Position numbers and translations under genes: made by a program
The notes under the pieces: generated by a model
What the model saw: only the letters and a program-made list of their open reading frames with translations
Told to the model about the DNA's origin: nothing
The model's database searches: none
Shown here: piece after piece, positions 60,980-64,000 of the stretch
How positions within the stretch are numbered: position 1 is the first letter of the stretch
Layout: each line of letters starts with the position of its first letter
Assembly: GCA_036489565.1 (NCBI GenBank)
Contig: DASXFN010000005.1
Location: forward strand, 20,904-84,903
Length of the DNA: 64,000 bases
Source of the DNA: JAICKN01 sp036489565
GTDB lineage: Bacteria > Acidobacteriota > Terriglobia > Terriglobales > Acidobacteriaceae
Reading direction: 5' to 3'

Positions 60980-61576
60980 ATGGCGATGGCCAAAGCTCTG
61001 CTGTTGATAGATTTCCAGCGCGATTTTTTGTTGTGCGACGGCCGCATGCCTGTCGCTGGAAACCAAATTGACAATGTAATCGCGGCAGCGCGCAACGCGG
61101 TGGCAGACGCACAAGCAATCGGTGCCGTGATTGTGGCCATCGGCAACGAATTTCCGCGCTCCAGCTTTGTGGCGAATTTCTTCCGGCGCAACGCTGCGAT
61201 CGCAGGTTCTCCCGGCGCACAATGGGATGAGCGCGTGCCCAGGGGAGAAGCAAAGTATTTCCGAAAGTGGCGCAGTAGTGCATTTTGCAATCCAGCATTA
61301 GAGTCTTTTCTGCGGGCGCAAAATGTAGGCGAGCTCACCCTCGCGGGGCTCTATGCCAAAGCATGTGTAGCCGCCACCGCAAAGGGCGCGTTAGCACGAG
61401 GTTTCCAGGTCAACATCCTGGCCGATGCGGTGGCAGACTCCAGCGATAGCGCCCGAGATGCCGCGCTCCGTCGCTTGTCACGGTGTGGAGCAAAGGTTGT
61501 TCAGGCGACCGTGAAGCAGACACCCGCGCATACACAGGTGGGTTTGTGCGGGAACACCTCTGGTCAGGTAAACTGA
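60980..61576 (+). CDS. Isochorismatase-family cysteine hydrolase
   Basis: The product is 198 residues. The catalytic triad is visible: Asp in LLIDFQRDFL, Lys in GEAKYFRKWRSSAF, and Cys in YAKACVAATAKGALARGF. Members hydrolyse nicotinamide, isochorismate or ureido compounds; the substrate here cannot be told. It lies between tsf and pyrH, interrupting an arrangement that is usually contiguous, and starts 50 bases after tsf beyond a terminator. Confidence 0.85.
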   Translation: MAMAKALLLIDFQRDFLLCDGRMPVAGNQIDNVIAAARNAVADAQAIGAVIVAIGNEFPRSSFVANFFRRNAAIAGSPGAQWDERVPRGEAKYFRKWRSSAFCNPALESFLRAQNVGELTLAGLYAKACVAATAKGALARGFQVNILADAVADSSDSARDAALRRLSRCGAKVVQATVKQTPAHTQVGLCGNTSGQVN

Positions 61577-61598
61577 AACGCGTAAGAATTCAAAACCA

Positions 61599-62315
61599 AT
61601 GCCAACCCCAATCTTCAAGCGAGTTCTCCTTAAGCTCTCCGGCGAGGCCCTTGCCGCGGACCGCGGTTTTGGCATTGACCCCGCGCACATTCATGGAATC
61701 GCCGCCGAACTGGCTGAGGTGCATGCGCTCGGTGTGGAAATCGCCATTGTTGTCGGTGGTGGCAACTTCTTTCGCGGCGTCGCGGAGCAGGCCAAGGACA
61801 TGGACCGCGTTTCCGCCGATCACATGGGCATGCTGGCCACGGTCATCAACGCGCTGGCCTTGCAGGACGCGCTGGAGAAACAGGACGTTTATACCCGCGT
61901 TGTGTCGGCCATTGAAATGAATCAGGTCGCGGAGCCATTTATCCGCCGCCGCGCCATCCGCCATCTGGAAAAACAGCGTATCGTGATTTTTGCCGGGGGC
62001 ACTGGAAACCCATATTTTTCCACCGACACCGCCGCGTCTCTGCGCGCCATGGAGATTAAAGCCGAGGTCATCCTGAAGGCGACCAAGGTGGACGGGATTT
62101 ATGACGCGGACCCCATGAAAGTGAAAGACGCCAAAAAATTCACCGAGATCAGCTACATGGAAGTGCTGAAGCAGGGACTGAAAGTAATGGACTCCACAGC
62201 CATTTCGCTTTGCAAAGACAATAATCTCCCCATCATCATTTTCAATCTGAACGAGCGTGGCAACATTGCGCGGGTGGTGACGGGTGAAAAGATTGGATCG
62301 CTGGTCAGCGCCTGA
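61599..62315 (+). CDS. pyrH: Uridylate kinase PyrH
   Basis: PyrH phosphorylates UMP to UDP and is feedback-inhibited by UTP. The product is 238 residues with LLKLSGEALAADRGFGID, VVGGGNFFRG, FAGGTGNPYFSTDTAASLRA and VDGIYDADP, all family marks. frr follows after 137 bases. Confidence 0.97.
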   Translation: MPTPIFKRVLLKLSGEALAADRGFGIDPAHIHGIAAELAEVHALGVEIAIVVGGGNFFRGVAEQAKDMDRVSADHMGMLATVINALALQDALEKQDVYTRVVSAIEMNQVAEPFIRRRAIRHLEKQRIVIFAGGTGNPYFSTDTAASLRAMEIKAEVILKATKVDGIYDADPMKVKDAKKFTEISYMEVLKQGLKVMDSTAISLCKDNNLPIIIFNLNERGNIARVVTGEKIGSLVSA

Positions 62316-62452
62316 GATTTTCCAACCATGGTTGCCGCGGATCCGGCAAAACTTTTACTTTAATTGTGAACATCCGCGCCAATGCTCAGCTCGTTGTTTT
62401 TGCTGTAGGGTTATAATTCAACGTTTGCTTAGAACTTTTGGAGCTCCCTGTT

Positions 62453-63043
62453 ATGGCCCCATCGACAATGGCTACACTTCCAGGCTTGAAAGATACTTAC
62501 GTTCAACTGAAAACCCGCATGGAAAAGGCCGTGGAAGACTTCCGGCAGGCGATGGCGGCCACACGCACTGGCCGCGCCTCAGTTCACATGCTCGATTCGG
62601 TGAGCGTGGATTACTATGGCTCGCAGATGCCCCTGAACCAGATTGCCCAGGTCCACGCGCCTGAGCCCCAACTCATTACCGTGCAGCCCTTTGATCCGAC
62701 CGTATTGCCCGGCATCGAGAAGGCCATCCGCACCGCGGAGTTGGGATTGAATCCCATGAACGATGGCAAGATCATCCGCGTGCCTGTGCCTCCGCTTACC
62801 GAAGAGCGCCGCAAGGATATGGTGAAGCACCTGCATAAGATCCTTGAAGACCACCGCACGGCGGTGCGCAATATTCGGCGAGATGGTAATGACGCCATCA
62901 AGAAAGCGCTGAAAGACAAAAAAATCGCGGAAGATGACGAAAAGCGCTCCCTCGAAGAAATCCAAAAGCTCACTGATGACGAAATCAAAAAGATGGAAGA
63001 TATGAGCAAGGGCAAAGAAAAAGAAGTCATGGAGATCAAGTAG
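62453..63043 (+). CDS. frr: Ribosome recycling factor
   Basis: RRF splits post-termination ribosomes with EF-G. The product is 196 residues from ATG 62453 (TGGAG upstream; ATG 62468 and a TTG at 62438 are alternatives). RTGRASVHMLDSVSVDYYGS, NPMNDGKIIRVPVPPLTEER and RNIRRDGNDAIKK are canonical. It completes pyrH-frr. Confidence 0.96.
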   Translation: MAPSTMATLPGLKDTYVQLKTRMEKAVEDFRQAMAATRTGRASVHMLDSVSVDYYGSQMPLNQIAQVHAPEPQLITVQPFDPTVLPGIEKAIRTAELGLNPMNDGKIIRVPVPPLTEERRKDMVKHLHKILEDHRTAVRNIRRDGNDAIKKALKDKKIAEDDEKRSLEEIQKLTDDEIKKMEDMSKGKEKEVMEIK

Positions 63044-63121
63044 GACTGCCCGGCGCCTATATGACCCAAAACCGGGTCTAAAAGCGCTGAATTGCGAAAA
63101 AGATATCGGGCGGGCAACTTC

Positions 63122-63163
63122 TTACCCTTGCTCTCCCTCTTGTTAAGGGTGGGGCTTTTCTTT
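63122..63163 (+). terminator. Weak possible terminator after frr
   Basis: ACCCTT and AAGGGT can pair over a 15-base loop, followed by GGGGCTTTTCTTTCC. The stem is short, so it is only a candidate. Confidence 0.35.
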
Positions 63164-63202
63164 CCATTACAAGATAAACCCAAGGAGATAATCCGGCTTG
63201 GC

Positions 63203-63233
63203 TTGGACGGCTCCCACTGCTCTACCGTATAAT
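63203..63233 (+). promoter_or_regulatory. Possible sigma-70 promoter before bamA
   Basis: TTGGAC (63203-63208), a long 19-base spacer and a perfect TATAAT (63228-63233), about 70 bases before the bamA start region. Confidence 0.5.
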
Positions 63234-63301
63234 TGCGGTTTTCGACATTCCCATACCCTGAGGTAGTAGCGATTCCTCGCGTTTATCAGGAGAGCCCTGT
63301 C

Positions 63302-64000
63302 ATTGCGCAAAAGTGTGGCCAGAAACGGCCCGCTTCCGCGCCATCTTCTTCATTCCAAAAATCTTGGAGTGTTAGGGGCCTGCTGTTGCTGCTTCTTATG
63401 GTGGCGTGCGCCGCTCCGCTCTTCGCGCAGCAGGACGTCGTCGCCGATATTACGGTCGAGGGCAACCACCGCATCCCCAAGGAAACGATCAAAGCCAAAA
63501 TCTTTACTCGTGCCGGCGACGTCTATGACCAGGCGGCCATTGAGCGCGACTTCAACTCCTTGTGGAACACCCACTACTTCGAGGACATCCGCTTCGAGCG
63601 CGAGCAGACCCCCAAGGGATGGATCATCCATATCTACGTAAAAGAACGCCCGACCATCCGCGAAGTGAAGTACACGGGATTGAGCTCGGTAACCACCAGC
63701 GACGTGCTGGACGCCTTTAAGAAAGCGAAGGTCAATCTAAGCCCGGAGAGCCAGTACGATCCCACGGTGGTTAAGAAGGCGTCTGTAATCATTAAGCAGA
63801 TGCTGGCAGAGCATGGCCGGCAATTCGCTACCGTGAAAACGGAAGTGCATCCCCTGCTTCCCGCCGCGGTTTCTATTACGTTCGTGGTACGAGAAGGGAC
63901 CAAGGTGAAGGTCGGAAAAATTACCTTCCAGGGGAACAAGCATCTCACCAGCCGGGAACTGCGCAGCTCCATGAAAGAGCTGCGGCCAATTGGGATTCCG
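63302..64000 (+). CDS. bamA: Outer-membrane assembly factor BamA (Omp85), 5' part only
   Basis: BamA folds beta-barrels into the outer membrane. The visible 233 codons give a signal region (GLLLLLLMVACAAPLFAQQD), then POTRA domains: DVVADITVEGNHRIPKETIK, GWIIHIYVKERPTIREVKYT and VGKITFQGNKHLTSREL. No ATG, GTG or TTG lies in frame before the signal peptide; the only codon at good distance from AGGAGA (63288-63293) in this frame is ATT 63302. TTG 63303, well placed too, is in another frame and would need a one-base shift near 63374. The gene continues past the window. Confidence 0.85.
   Translation, partial: MAQKCGQKRPASAPSSSFQKSWSVRGLLLLLLMVACAAPLFAQQDVVADITVEGNHRIPKETIKAKIFTRAGDVYDQAAIERDFNSLWNTHYFEDIRFEREQTPKGWIIHIYVKERPTIREVKYTGLSSVTTSDVLDAFKKAKVNLSPESQYDPTVVKKASVIIKQMLAEHGRQFATVKTEVHPLLPAAVSITFVVREGTKVKVGKITFQGNKHLTSRELRSSMKELRPIGIP

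Overview
The window is about 64 kb of GC-rich bacterial chromosome with no rRNA, tRNA, CRISPR array, prophage or insertion-sequence transposase that I can see. It most resembles an Acidobacteriota genome of the Terriglobia/Koribacter kind. This is inference, based on the split flagellar gene order, the secreted proteins of the type starting with a signal peptide and a charged 'LAAIAKESKKKA' stretch, the acidobacterial-style C-terminal domain on the multicopper oxidase, and the many short palindromic intergenic repeats. Region 1 (bases 2-27913) is one almost uninterrupted plus-strand flagellar and chemotaxis locus: fliG-fliH-fliI-fliJ-fliK-flgD-flgE-fliL-SpoA protein-fliO-fliP-fliQ-fliR-flhB-flhA-fliA-fliM-fliN/fliY-(MshEN protein)-cheY-cheX-flgF-flgG-flgA-flgH-flgI-flgJ-flgM-orf-flgN-flgK-flgL. 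It encodes the C-ring, the export ATPase and gate, hook, rod, L- and P-rings, hook-filament junction, and the sigma-28/FlgM checkpoint. fliF, fliE, flgB, flgC, motAB and flagellin are not in the window. flhF and flhG are absent from their common place between flhA and fliA. A protein with two MshEN-type (cyclic-di-GMP-binding) motifs and a cysteine-rich N-terminus sits between the switch genes and cheY. A strong sigma-28 promoter precedes flgM, and a second candidate, preceded by four iterons at exact 15-base spacing, lies in front of cheY. Region 2 (28-41 kb) is a mixed housekeeping segment: a class III aminotransferase, YraN, GalT, a secreted GH2 glycosidase, IscS, a small zinc-motif protein, a single-domain receiver, TsaD, a secreted unknown protein, a CCA-adding/poly(A) polymerase and a methyltransferase. 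It is dense in a palindromic repeat family, one copy of which lies in frame inside the nucleotidyltransferase gene; a different repeat lies in frame inside tsaD. Region 3 (41-53 kb) carries envelope, redox and catabolic genes: an Ig-like secreted protein, PfkB sugar kinase, an RsbU-type phosphatase, thioredoxin reductase-like protein, proline dehydrogenase, a two-cupredoxin multicopper oxidase, a phospholipase C-family lipoprotein and an AI-2E-family permease. Several convergent gene gaps hold large nested palindromes. Region 4 (53-64 kb) is core: ruvX-mltG, a VapB antitoxin with a decayed vapC, a LolA-like lipoprotein with an FtsX-type permease, then rplM-rpsI-rpsB-tsf-(isochorismatase)-pyrH-frr and the start of a bamA gene that has no ordinary in-frame start codon. 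The most noteworthy items are the MshEN protein and the repeats upstream of cheY in the flagellar locus, the in-frame intergenic-repeat insertions in two essential-type genes, and the composite palindromes in convergent gaps.
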